From positions 1 through 64,000 of the forward strand of contig NZ_JAOASI010000071.1 of assembly GCF_025210165.1 (NCBI RefSeq): DNA of 64,000 bases, in the 5' to 3' direction. The notes under the pieces are model-generated. The model was not told where the DNA came from and ran no database searches. It was given only the letters and a program-made list of their open reading frames with translations. Positions 7,795 through 16,042 of this stretch are shown in pieces. The translations under genes were made by a program, and so were the position numbers. The stretch is from Tepidibacter sp. Its GTDB lineage: Bacteria; Bacillota; Clostridia; Peptostreptococcales; Peptostreptococcaceae. Each line of letters opens with the position of its first letter. The first letter of the stretch is position 1.

Positions 7795-9099
7795 ATGATT
7801 ACGAATCCAGTTGTAATATCTGTCATATTAATGACAGTACTATGCCTTATAAGGCTTAATGTTATTTTATCTTTGATAATATCTGCTATTAGTGCAGGAA
7901 TATTATCAGGAATTTCTATTGATGAAATTATGAATGTATTTATAAATGGAATGGGGGGGAATACAGAAACAGCTTTAAGCTATATTTTATTAGGTGCTTT
8001 AGCATGTGCTATTAATAAAACAGGGCTTGCAGATATATTAGCTAGAAAAATTGCTAAATTAATAAAAGGAAAATCTGTTTTATTAGTTATTTTAATAGCT
8101 GCTATAAGTATTTTTTCACAAAATCTTATACCTGTTCATATAGCATTTATACCTATATTAATACCACCATTATTAGGTGTTATGAATAATCTAAAAATAG
8201 ATAGAAGAGCTGTTGCTTGTTCATTGACTTTTGGTCTTCAAATGCCGTATATGTGTATACCTGCTGGGTTTGGACTGATATTTCACAATATTATAAGAGA
8301 TCAGATGAATGCCAATGGAATGAATGTTTATACTAATATGATATGGAAGGCTATGATTTTACCTGGAATAGGAATGGTTATAGGACTAGTAGTAGCAGTG
8401 TTTATAAGTTATAGAAAACCTAGAGAATATACATCTAAAGATATATGTGTAGATGAAATTGCGTGTAGCCTAGATGAGGGCATGAGTAAAAAACACTATG
8501 TTTCTATGATAGCAGCATTATCCGCTCTAATAGTACAGTTAAAATTGGGATCGCTTCCTTTAGGTGCTTTAGTTGGTATAATTATAATTGTATTATTTAG
8601 AGCTATAAAATGGAGAGACATAGATGATATTGTAAGTGGTGGTATAAAAACTATGGGATTTATAGCCTTTGTTATGTTAGTAGCATCAGGTTATGGAGCG
8701 GTTATTAGAGCAACAGGAGGAGTTGAAGCCTTAGTTCAATCGGGATCTATTCTTATGGGATCTAGCAAGTTAATAGCAGCAACAACTATGATTTTACTAG
8801 GTCTTATAATAACTATAGGAATAGGAACATCATTTGGAACTATACCTATAATAGCAGCTATATATGTGCCACTTGCATCTTCTATGGGATTTAGTTCTAT
8901 GGCTACTATAATACTTATAGGAACAGCAGCAGCTCTTGGAGATGCCGGATCACCTGCATCAGATAGTACACTTGGACCAACTTCTGGTCTTAATGTAGAT
9001 AATCAACACGATCACATATGGGATACTTGTGTTCCTACTTTTTTACACTATAATATCCCTCTTATTTTATTTGGAATCATGGGAGCTTTAATATTTTAA
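7795..9099 (+). CDS. Na+/H+ antiporter (NhaC-like / Na_H_antiporter family)
   Basis: A 434-residue polytopic membrane protein resembling Na+/H+ antiporter family proteins (PF03553 with an N-terminal PF13726-type segment). About eleven hydrophobic segments. Conserved stretches include GGNTETALSYILLGALACAI near 60-80, IFSQNLIPVHIAFIPILIPP near 110-130, and LGDAGSPASDSTLGPTSGLN near 385-405, the last being highly typical of this family. The ATG at 7795 is preferred because GGGGAGG precedes it; a GTG at 7762 in the same frame lies before that ribosome site. Monocistronic. It should exchange Na+ or a small organic solute for protons at the cytoplasmic membrane; the exact substrate is unknown. Confidence 0.85.
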   Translation: MITNPVVISVILMTVLCLIRLNVILSLIISAISAGILSGISIDEIMNVFINGMGGNTETALSYILLGALACAINKTGLADILARKIAKLIKGKSVLLVILIAAISIFSQNLIPVHIAFIPILIPPLLGVMNNLKIDRRAVACSLTFGLQMPYMCIPAGFGLIFHNIIRDQMNANGMNVYTNMIWKAMILPGIGMVIGLVVAVFISYRKPREYTSKDICVDEIACSLDEGMSKKHYVSMIAALSALIVQLKLGSLPLGALVGIIIIVLFRAIKWRDIDDIVSGGIKTMGFIAFVMLVASGYGAVIRATGGVEALVQSGSILMGSSKLIAATTMILLGLIITIGIGTSFGTIPIIAAIYVPLASSMGFSSMATIILIGTAAALGDAGSPASDSTLGPTSGLNVDNQHDHIWDTCVPTFLHYNIPLILFGIMGALIF

Positions 9100-9101
9100 T
9101 C

Positions 9102-9143
9102 ATAAATCCTTAATTAAATAATATTATTTAATTAAGGATTTAT
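9102..9143 (+). terminator. long-stem terminator of the antiporter gene
   Basis: ATAAATCCTTAATTAAATAA pairs with its complement across a four-base loop, directly after the stop codon. The stem is AT-rich and no long T-run follows. Confidence 0.75.
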
Positions 9144-9145
9144 CC

Positions 9146-9269
9146 GAAAGCTAAGAGTTCTAAGACTCCATCCTCTTCAGGTTGGAGTTGAGAACTCTAC
9201 AGCTTCTGGATAAGTTCAACTAACCTTCAGATGGAGTTACAGACTCCACCTGAAGATAAGTTTCACTTG
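9146..9269 (+). repeat. tandem pair of long hairpins sharing ACTCCA/TGGAGT
   Basis: Two adjacent imperfect palindromes fill the gap before the iron regulator. The first (about 9146-9208) pairs AAGCT.AGAGTTCT..ACTCCA with TGGAGT..AGAACTCT..AGCTT. The second (about 9212-9269) pairs CTTCAGATGGAGT with ACTCCACCTGAAG and extends outward as AAGT..AACT. Local GC content is clearly higher than the surroundings. It looks like foldback ends of a small mobile sequence (IS200/IS605-like remnants have such hairpins) or a structured leader. The origin is not proven. Confidence 0.6.
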
Positions 9270-9293
9270 ATTAGATTGGAAAGGAGTTTTTGT

Positions 9294-9716
9294 ATGTTAT
9301 CTCCAAGTCTTGAGGATTATTTAGAGGAAGTGTATAGACTTTCTTTGTATAATGAAGAAATTAGAATAAAAGATATAGCTGAGTGTTTAAACTTTTCTAT
9401 GCCGTCTGTTGTTAAGGGATTAAAAAAATTAGATGAGCTTGGATATATAAGATACAAGCCCTATGAAAAAATAAAATTGTTAGATAAAGGAAATAAAAAA
9501 GGTAAGTTTTTAGTTGATAGAAATTATATACTAAAAGAATTTATAACTATAATAGGTGCTAAATGTGATATAGATCAAGAAGCAGAAGCTATGGAACATT
9601 ATTTTAGCATAGAAACTATAAAATCTATAGAAAAATTGATAGTTGTCTTGAAAGAAAATGAAAATATAGTCAAGCAAATAAAGGATAAAAAAATAGATAG
9701 TGTATTAGATATATAG
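9294..9716 (+). CDS. DtxR/MntR family metal-dependent regulator
   Basis: A 140-residue winged-helix repressor with a metal-binding dimerisation domain. Compared with B. subtilis MntR it keeps D8 and E11 in SLEDYLEEVY and the E98-x2-E101-H102 set in AEAMEHYFS, but the position of MntR His77 appears to be Asn (DRNYILKEF). The sensed metal may therefore differ; iron is suggested by the neighbouring feoA-feoB genes. The ATG at 9294 is used because AAAGGAG stands just before it and the frame upstream runs through the hairpin pair. A terminator separates it from feoA, so it is probably transcribed alone and may repress feoAB through the palindrome at 9801. Confidence 0.85.
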   Translation: MLSPSLEDYLEEVYRLSLYNEEIRIKDIAECLNFSMPSVVKGLKKLDELGYIRYKPYEKIKLLDKGNKKGKFLVDRNYILKEFITIIGAKCDIDQEAEAMEHYFSIETIKSIEKLIVVLKENENIVKQIKDKKIDSVLDI

Positions 9717-9743
9717 CCGCCCATTCAATGGGTGGTTATTTTT
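9715..9743 (+). terminator. terminator after the DtxR-like gene
   Basis: AGCCGCCCATT/AATGGGTGGTT stem with a minimal loop and ATTTTTAT, overlapping the stop codon. Confidence 0.85.
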
Positions 9744-9800
9744 ATATAGGATATGAGTAACCTAATTTATATCCATTCATATTATATTATGTACAAAAAA

Positions 9801-9814
9801 TTAGCCGTGGCTAA
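9801..9814. promoter_or_regulatory. palindromic operator candidate in the feoA leader
   Basis: TTAGCCGTGGCTAA is a perfect 6-bp dyad with a GT centre, placed directly before the feoA ribosome site (GGAGG at 9815). It resembles the TTAGG/CCTAA half-sites of DtxR/IdeR operators, and a DtxR-like gene is adjacent. Binding would block initiation or elongation. It could also be a small RNA hairpin that hides the ribosome site. Confidence 0.5.
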
Positions 9815-9825
9815 GGAGGTGCGAT

Positions 9826-10062
9826 ATGCAAACAACACTTAAAGACCTAGATATAAACAAAAAGTGTATAGTTCTAAATCTTTTGAATCAAGGGATATCT
9901 AGAAGAAGAATGCTAGATTTAGGAATAATACCTGGAGCATCTATAGAGGTTATACGAAAAAGCCCTCTAGGTGAGCCTAAGCTTTATAAAATAAAGGGAG
10001 CACTTATAGCACTTAGGAAAGAAGAAACAGTTAATATATTAGTAAAAATTATTGAAAAGTAA
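9826..10062 (+). CDS. feoA: ferrous iron transport protein A
   Basis: A 78-residue SH3-like protein of the FeoA family (PF04023), cytosolic partner of FeoB. The order LKDLDINKKCIVLNL...RRRMLDLGIIPGASIEVIRKSPLGEP is typical of full-length FeoA. GGAGG is ideally spaced before the ATG. The feoB GTPase gene starts 13 bases after its stop, so the genes form an operon. Transcription is probably controlled by the palindrome at 9801. Confidence 0.93.
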   Translation: MQTTLKDLDINKKCIVLNLLNQGISRRRMLDLGIIPGASIEVIRKSPLGEPKLYKIKGALIALRKEETVNILVKIIEK

Positions 10063-10075
10063 AGGGGGGAATGAT

Positions 10076-10846
10076 ATGGGATGTAACTGCGATACTTGCA
10101 GTAAGTGCCAAGATAAAAATCAAATAGAAAATTTTGATATAAAAATAGATTCAAAAGAATTCTTTGTTATAGCACTTGCAGGAAATCCTAACGTAGGAAA
10201 AAGTACAGTATTTAATGCGTTAACTGGACTTAAGCAGCATACGGGGAATTGGCCTGGAAAAACTGTTACAAATGCTAGTGGAAGTTATATTCATAAAAAT
10301 AAAAAATTTACACTAGTTGATTTGCCAGGGACTTACTCGCTTTTATCCAATTCGGTTGAAGAGGAAGTAGCTAGAGATTTTATATGTTTTGGAAAACCAC
10401 ATGCAACAATAGTAGTTGCTGATGCTACATGCTTTGAAAGGAATTTAAATCTTTTATTTCAAGTCATGGAGATTACTGATAACACGGTATTGTGCCTGAA
10501 TTTATTGGATGAGGCAAAGAGAAAAGGAATATATATAGATATAGAAAAGTTAGAAGAGGAATTGGGTATACCTATAATTGGAACGTGTGCAAGAAAAAAA
10601 GAAGGATTAAATGAACTTGTTGATAAAGTCTACGATATAAGTCTTAATAAAGTAAAATATACTCCGAAGAAGATAAAATACTCAAATTTTATAGAAGAAA
10701 AGATACAAGATTTGATTCCAAAATTAGATAATATATTGGGAAAAGAAATTGATTTAAGATGGGTTGCTCTTAGAATATTGGAAGGGGATACTTCTATAAT
10801 TAATTCTTTAAATAAGTATATCTATACAGGAAAAGAGGTGGATTGA
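10076..10846 (+). CDS. feoB: FeoB GTPase domain (separate ORF) with N-terminal Cys cluster
   Basis: 256 residues covering only the cytosolic G-domain and start of the helical domain of FeoB, which energises or gates ferrous iron uptake. G1 is GNPNVGKS at 37-44, the switch region follows (HTGNWPGKTVT), G3 is DLPGTYSL and G4 is NLLD. The N-terminus has four cysteines at 3, 5, 8 and 11 (CxCx2Cx2C), possibly a metal or redox site. The ATG at 10,076 follows AAAGGGGGG. The frame ends at TGA 10,844, and the same frame reopens at ATG 10,850 with the membrane domain. Either a natural two-gene FeoB or a single nonsense change. Confidence 0.88.
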   Translation: MGCNCDTCSKCQDKNQIENFDIKIDSKEFFVIALAGNPNVGKSTVFNALTGLKQHTGNWPGKTVTNASGSYIHKNKKFTLVDLPGTYSLLSNSVEEEVARDFICFGKPHATIVVADATCFERNLNLLFQVMEITDNTVLCLNLLDEAKRKGIYIDIEKLEEELGIPIIGTCARKKEGLNELVDKVYDISLNKVKYTPKKIKYSNFIEEKIQDLIPKLDNILGKEIDLRWVALRILEGDTSIINSLNKYIYTGKEVD

Positions 10847-10849
10847 ATT

Positions 10850-12223
10850 ATGCAGGATATACAAAAGTTATCTATGTTAATAAATGAATACAGTAAAGAA
10901 GAAAAACAAAATGTAAGAGATAATATTGTTTTTAGTATATATGAAGATGCGAAACAGTTATCTAATAAAGTAGTTAAAAAGGATGAATCAAAAATAGATA
11001 TAGATAAAAAAATAGATAATATACTTACATCTAAAATTACTGGATATCCTATAATGTTTATATTATTAGGATTAATATTTTGGATTACTATAACTGGGGC
11101 TAACTACCCATCTAGTATGATAGCTAATTTTTTATTTGTAATAGAAGAAAAATTGACAGATATATTTATATCACTCAATGCTCCTAAGTGGTTACATGGA
11201 ATATTAGTTCTTGGAATGTATAGAACCCTAGCGTGGGTTATAGCTGTCATGCTTCCTCCTATGGCAATATTCTTTCCATGCTTCACACTTCTTGAAGACT
11301 TAGGGTATTTACCTAGAGTTGCATTTAACTTAGATAGATTATTTAAAAAAGCAGGAGCACATGGAAAGCAATCTCTTACGATGAGTATGGGATTTGGGTG
11401 CAATGCAGCTGGAATTATAGCCTGCAGAATAATAGAATCTCCAAGAGAAAGATTAATAGCAATGATTACAAATAACTTTGTACCATGTAATGGAAGATTC
11501 CCAACTCTTATAGCTGTAGCATCTATATTTGTAGGTGGATATTTTTCAAGTAGTTACAAAAGCTTGACTGCATCATTTTTTGTTGCAGGGCTAGTACTGA
11601 TTGGAATAATAATGACATTAATAGTATCCTGGGGACTAAGTAAAACACTACTTAAGGGAGTGCCATCTTCGTTTACATTAGAACTTCCACCTTATAGAAG
11701 ACCACAATTTATTAGAGTAATATATACATCTATAATAGATAGAACAATATTCGTATTGTTAAGAGCAATGGCAGTTGCAGCACCTGCTGGTATTGTAATA
11801 TGGATACTTGCTAATATAACAATAAAAGATGCAAGTATACTAACTCATATGGCACAATGTCTAGATCCATTTGCAAAATTAATAGGTCTTGATGGGTTTA
11901 TATTAATGGCATTCATTTTAGGACTTCCAGCTAATGAGATAGTAATACCTATATTAATAATGGCATACATGTCAAAAGGTGCGATGCTTGAACTTGATAC
12001 TTTGAGTAGTATGAAAAATTTATTCATACAAAATGGATGGACATTTATTACTGCGCTTAATGTTATGTTATTTTCACTTCTTCACTTTCCTTGTGCAACA
12101 ACACTAATTACTATAAAAAAAGAAAGTGGAAGTTATAAATGGATGTTAATATCGGCATTTCTGCCTACTTTAATAGCGGTAATAGTATGCTTTATAACAA
12201 AACAAATAAGTATTCTGATATAA
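10850..12223 (+). CDS. feoB: FeoB membrane domain (separate ORF)
   Basis: A 457-residue polytopic protein matching the C-terminal two thirds of FeoB. Residues 1-75 continue the helical linker, followed by two Gate-type repeats around 140-230 and 310-410 (SMGFGCNAAGIIACRIIES, NFVPCNGRFPTLIA, LGLPANEIVIPILIMAYMS) with the FeoB_C segment between them (ELPPYRRPQ). The CNAAG and PCNGRFP cysteines are conserved pore residues in FeoB. It shares the reading frame of the upstream G-domain ORF with one TGA between them, and has its own ribosome site (GAGGTGG, 8 bases before ATG), so it can be translated separately and should work with the G-domain protein as a split transporter. Confidence 0.9.
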   Translation: MQDIQKLSMLINEYSKEEKQNVRDNIVFSIYEDAKQLSNKVVKKDESKIDIDKKIDNILTSKITGYPIMFILLGLIFWITITGANYPSSMIANFLFVIEEKLTDIFISLNAPKWLHGILVLGMYRTLAWVIAVMLPPMAIFFPCFTLLEDLGYLPRVAFNLDRLFKKAGAHGKQSLTMSMGFGCNAAGIIACRIIESPRERLIAMITNNFVPCNGRFPTLIAVASIFVGGYFSSSYKSLTASFFVAGLVLIGIIMTLIVSWGLSKTLLKGVPSSFTLELPPYRRPQFIRVIYTSIIDRTIFVLLRAMAVAAPAGIVIWILANITIKDASILTHMAQCLDPFAKLIGLDGFILMAFILGLPANEIVIPILIMAYMSKGAMLELDTLSSMKNLFIQNGWTFITALNVMLFSLLHFPCATTLITIKKESGSYKWMLISAFLPTLIAVIVCFITKQISILI

Positions 12224-12225
12224 TC

Positions 12226-12273
12226 AATTAGCCACCTAGATTTTGTTTGTAAAGAATCTAGGTGGTTAATTTT
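12226..12273 (+). terminator. terminator of the feo operon
   Basis: AATTAGCCACCTAGATT pairs with AATCTAGGTGGTTAATT around a 12-base loop, followed by TTT, immediately after feoB. Confidence 0.88.
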
Positions 12274-12443
12274 ATACATTACATGTAAGAAAAGACCTTT
12301 TAATTGAAAAAATTTTCTGATATATTAAATAATAAAATCTTAAGACCGATAAATAATGAAGAATATATTGGCGGAATTTTTTGAATATTACAATAATATT
12401 GAATTTTATGGAAAATTATAATAAAAACTAAGGAGTGATCAAA

Positions 12444-13385
12444 ATGAAGGTGCTATTTACTTACGATTATGGCGAAGAAAAAATGAATGAAATTAAGAAA
12501 TTGGGGTATGAAATTGTATATATGAATGAAAAAGAAATTTATAATAATCAAAATATAAATGACATAGATGTTCTTGTTTGTTATAATCCTTTTGAAAAAA
12601 TTGATATGGACAAGTTTACAAAACTAAAACTAATTCAGTTATCAAGCATAGGAGTAGATCAAGCCCCCATTGATTACATAAAAAGAAACAATATAATCTT
12701 ATCCAATAATAAAGGAGGATATAGCATACCTATTGGAGAGTGGATAATACTAAAAATACTTGAAATATATAAAAATAGTTTATACTTCTATAAAAACCAA
12801 GAAAATAGAGATTGGAAGATAAATACGAATTTATTAGAACTATATAATAAAAATGTAGGATTTATAGGAACTGGAACTATAGCTATTGAAGCAGCTAAGA
12901 GGCTTCAAGGCTTTGGTGTTAATATATATGGACTTAATACAAAGGGACGAAGTGTAGAGTATTTTGATAAATGCTTTTCTGTTAATGATATGGATGAATT
13001 TTTATTAGAATGTGATATTCTTGTAGTATCTATACCATATACAAAAGAAACCCACCATTTGATAGATGCTAAAGTTATAGATAAGATGAAAGATGGATGT
13101 GTTCTAATAAATATAGCAAGAGGAAGTATAATAAATGAGATAGATTTAATAGAAAAAATAAAACAAGGTAAGTTCTTAGGTGTAGCATTAGATGTATTTG
13201 AGCAAGAACCTCTAGAAAAAGAAAGCCCTCTATGGGATTTAGACAATGTTATACTTACTCCTCATAATTGCTGGATATCAGAAAACAGAAATAATAGAAG
13301 ATTTGAAGTAATATATGAAAATTTAAAAAAAATTAAAAATAAAGAAGAATTAATAAATTTAGTTAATTTAAGTAAGGGATACTAA
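12444..13385 (+). CDS. NAD-dependent D-isomer 2-hydroxyacid dehydrogenase
   Basis: 313 residues of the D-isomer-specific 2-hydroxyacid dehydrogenase family (phosphoglycerate dehydrogenase-like, PF00389/PF02826). The Rossmann motif is GFIGTGTIA near 140. The catalytic set is visible: Arg in NIARGSIINE, Glu in DVFEQEPL and His in LTPHNCW. It reduces or oxidises a 2-keto/2-hydroxy acid with NAD(H) in the cytosol; the substrate is not predictable. The ATG at 12,444 is preferred since the GTG nine bases upstream is part of the ribosome site AAGGAGTGA. Monocistronic. Confidence 0.88.
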   Translation: MKVLFTYDYGEEKMNEIKKLGYEIVYMNEKEIYNNQNINDIDVLVCYNPFEKIDMDKFTKLKLIQLSSIGVDQAPIDYIKRNNIILSNNKGGYSIPIGEWIILKILEIYKNSLYFYKNQENRDWKINTNLLELYNKNVGFIGTGTIAIEAAKRLQGFGVNIYGLNTKGRSVEYFDKCFSVNDMDEFLLECDILVVSIPYTKETHHLIDAKVIDKMKDGCVLINIARGSIINEIDLIEKIKQGKFLGVALDVFEQEPLEKESPLWDLDNVILTPHNCWISENRNNRRFEVIYENLKKIKNKEELINLVNLSKGY

Positions 13386-13514
13386 AACTTTACAAAGACA
13401 TTTTCAGCAAAAAAATTGACAGGAAACTACTCAAAATGATAAAATTTTTATAAATAAACGAACGATTTGAATTTCAAATTAAATTCAATTTTAAAAACGT
13501 AAATGGGAGGGCTT

Positions 13515-15512
13515 ATGAATAAAAAGATTGGAATTAAGGAAAAGTTAATATCTCTTATTTTATTACTTGTAATAATACCTATGTTAATTCTAGGTATTTC
13601 TACTAAGGTTAAAACTTCTAAAATAGTAAATAGCAATTTTGCAAAAAATACCCAGGCATTAAATAAACAAATAGCATATACAGTTAAAAATTATTTTTCG
13701 AAATATGGAAGAGGAGCCAATCTATTAGGTCAAAATATTAATTTTAAAGATATAGCTACTAATCCAGAACATGAACCATATTTATATGATTTGCTAAAAG
13801 CATATAAAGAAAGTAGTCCGGAAATACTTCATATATATATGGGGACTGAACAAGGAAATATGAAAATATATCCAAGTGTAGATTTGCCGGAGGGTTATGA
13901 CCCTAGGGAAAGAGGTTGGTATCAATCAGTAAAGGAAAAACAGTCTGAAAATATTTCAAATCCATATCAGGATGCTGCTGCTGGAGGTCTTGTTGTAACA
14001 TACTCTGTACCTGTATATGACCTTAATAATAATTTTACAGGAGTTATAGGTGTTGATTTACCTATAAAAGAATTGAATGATGAGATATCTTCTATAAAAA
14101 TAGGTGAAAAAGGATATCCTTATATACTAGATTCACAAGGAAACTTTATAGTTCATAAAAATGAAAATCTTATAGGTAAGGAAATACCAGTTAAAGAAAT
14201 CAAAGAAGCTCTAATAAATGAATCTGATATAGCATATTATGAATGGGAAGAAAATGGAAAAATATACTCTAAGTTTTCTGTATTAACTAGAATGCCTGAT
14301 TTAGGATGGACTATACTTTCATCTACGTACTTAGATGAAGTGGATGAAGACGTTAACTCTATACTTTTATTTATTGCGATAGTTGGAATAGGGACAATAA
14401 TAGTGGCATCTATAATAGGTTATATATTTACAAATAAAATAACTAATCCTATAAAATCTATAGTTGAAGCTATGAAAAAGGTTAGAAATGGAGATTTTAC
14501 AGTTAAAACTAATATTAAATCTAGCGATGAAATAGGAGTATTGGCACAAAATTTTAATGATATGATAGAAAATGTCGAAAATCTTTTAGTAGATGCAAAA
14601 GAAGTTTCTAAAGAGGTTTCAGATGCATCCACTAATTTAGCAGCTGTATCAGAAGAAACTAGTGCATCTGCTGAAGAAATAGCAAGAACTGTTGAAGAAA
14701 TAGCCTCTGGAGCTACTAATCAAGCTCAAGATGCTGAAGAGGGAGTTCGACTTATATCAAGACTTAATCAGAAATTTGTGGAGTTAAGTGACAATAGTAA
14801 GAATATGTTGGAAACTACATCTCAAATATCTGATGTGAATGAAATTGGTATAAAATCAGTTCATGAATTAAAGGAAAGTAACAATTTAAATAATGACTCT
14901 ATATCTAAAGTAGAATATGCTATAAATCAGCTTAGTGAAAAATCAAATCATATAGAGGGGATATTATTAACTATAAACTCTATAGCAGAACAAACCAATT
15001 TATTAGCTCTTAATGCATCTATTGAAGCTGCTCGTGCAGGTGAGGCTGGTAAAGGATTTGCGGTTGTAGCTGATGAAATAAGAAAGCTTGCAGAAGGATC
15101 TGGTAAAGCTACTAATGAAATTAAGGAAATAGTAGATGCTATTCAACAAGAAAGTGCTAATACAGTGAACATTATGAAAGAAGTGAAAGATGTATCCTTT
15201 AATCAGACTAAGTCTGTTGAAGATGTTAATGAATCATTTAATAAAATATCAACTTCTATAGATGCTATTACTATGAGTATAGAAGCTGTAAGTGAACATA
15301 TAAATGATGTAATGAATGATAAAAATTCAATTGTAGAATCTATAGAAAATATATCAGCTGTATCAGAGGAAACAGCAGCTGGGTCAGAAGAGGTAACTGC
15401 TTCTGTTCAACAACAGTCTATGGCTATTGAAGAGGTTGCAAAGAGTGCACAAAATCTTAATGAATTATCATTAAAGTTAAATAGTCAAATATCAAAATTT
15501 AATATCAGATAA
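13515..15512 (+). CDS. methyl-accepting chemotaxis protein with dCache sensor
   Basis: 665 residues in the classic transmembrane receptor order: TM1 about 10-32, extracellular double-Cache sensor about 40-275 ([13 protein letters not shown] and VTYSVPVYD are typical), TM2 about 285-307, HAMP about 310-362, then the cytoplasmic signalling domain with the highly conserved tip [19 protein letters not shown] near 492-510. It controls CheA/CheW and flagellar motion in response to a small ligand. The ATG at 13,515 follows GGGAGG. Intact, in contrast to the related receptor at 16,043. A terminator follows. Confidence 0.93.
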   Translation: MNKKIGIKEKLISLILLLVIIPMLILGISTKVKTSKIVNSNFAKNTQALNKQIAYTVKNYFSKYGRGANLLGQNINFKDIATNPEHEPYLYDLLKAYKESSPEILHIYMGTEQGNMKIYPSVDLPEGYDPRERGWYQSVKEKQSENISNPYQDAAAGGLVVTYSVPVYDLNNNFTGVIGVDLPIKELNDEISSIKIGEKGYPYILDSQGNFIVHKNENLIGKEIPVKEIKEALINESDIAYYEWEENGKIYSKFSVLTRMPDLGWTILSSTYLDEVDEDVNSILLFIAIVGIGTIIVASIIGYIFTNKITNPIKSIVEAMKKVRNGDFTVKTNIKSSDEIGVLAQNFNDMIENVENLLVDAKEVSKEVSDASTNLAAVSEETSASAEEIARTVEEIASGATNQAQDAEEGVRLISRLNQKFVELSDNSKNMLETTSQISDVNEIGIKSVHELKESNNLNNDSISKVEYAINQLSEKSNHIEGILLTINSIAEQTNLLALNASIEAARAGEAGKGFAVVADEIRKLAEGSGKATNEIKEIVDAIQQESANTVNIMKEVKDVSFNQTKSVEDVNESFNKISTSIDAITMSIEAVSEHINDVMNDKNSIVESIENISAVSEETAAGSEEVTASVQQQSMAIEEVAKSAQNLNELSLKLNSQISKFNIR

Positions 15513-15516
15513 TATA

Positions 15517-15553
15517 TTGACCCTTAGTATTGTTTATATGCTAAGGGTCAAAT
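15517..15553 (+). terminator. terminator of the intact chemotaxis receptor
   Basis: TTGACCCTTAG/CTAAGGGTCAA stem with a 13-base loop just after the stop. It lacks a strong T-run; the promoter for the next gene follows directly (TATAAT about 15,559). Confidence 0.7.
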
Positions 15554-15598
15554 TATGATATAATATAGAGTGAAATTTTGATAAGAGGGGGATTTTTT

Positions 15599-15901
15599 AT
15601 GGCACTTGTTGAAGTTACTATAGTTCCGCTTGGAAGTGAGAGCACAAGTCTTAGTTCATATGTAGCTGATGTACACAAGGTACTTGAAAAGGAAAAAGAT
15701 TTAAAACACATGTTAACTCCTATGGGAACAATAATAGAAGGAGAATTAGATTTAATACTTAAAACTATAAAACAAATGCATGAGAGTGTATTTGAAAATG
15801 GAGCTATGAGGGTTTCTACTAGTATTAAAATAGACGATAGAAGAGATAAAGTTGGAACTATGAAACAAAAAATAGAATCTGTTGAGAATAAATTAAAATA
15901 A
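15599..15901 (+). CDS. MTH1187/UPF0045 family thiamine-binding-type protein
   Basis: A 100-residue protein of the MTH1187 (DUF77) family, small ferredoxin-fold proteins that form tetramers and, in some characterised cases, bind thiamine or its pyrimidine moiety. Conserved features are ALVEVTIVPLGS at the N-terminus, HMLTPMGTIIEG near 45 and RVSTSIKIDDRRDK near 75. AGAGGGGGA precedes the ATG at 15,599. Monocistronic, with its own terminator. No thiamine genes are nearby, so its role remains family-based. Confidence 0.9.
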   Translation: MALVEVTIVPLGSESTSLSSYVADVHKVLEKEKDLKHMLTPMGTIIEGELDLILKTIKQMHESVFENGAMRVSTSIKIDDRRDKVGTMKQKIESVENKLK

Positions 15902-15930
15902 TATATCCTTAAATTAGGATATATTTTTTT
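15901..15930 (+). terminator. terminator of the MTH1187-type gene
   Basis: ATATATCC/GGATATAT stem with an 8-base loop and T7, starting at the stop codon. Confidence 0.88.
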
Positions 15931-16042
15931 ATTGTGTGAAAGTTATAAGTTTTATAATCTGAAAATATAGAAAATTAAGGGAAAATGAATTATAATGACA
16001 TATAAGGTGGTTTTTTACAAAAAAATGAATGGGGGATTTATT

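Noticed and set aside
11104-11403. Minus-strand open frame opposite feoB, and similar opposite-strand frames in lon, clpX, rdgB and the AIR-synthase gene
   Set aside because: These have no ribosome sites, and they lie over strongly conserved genes in the other strand; they are codon shadows.
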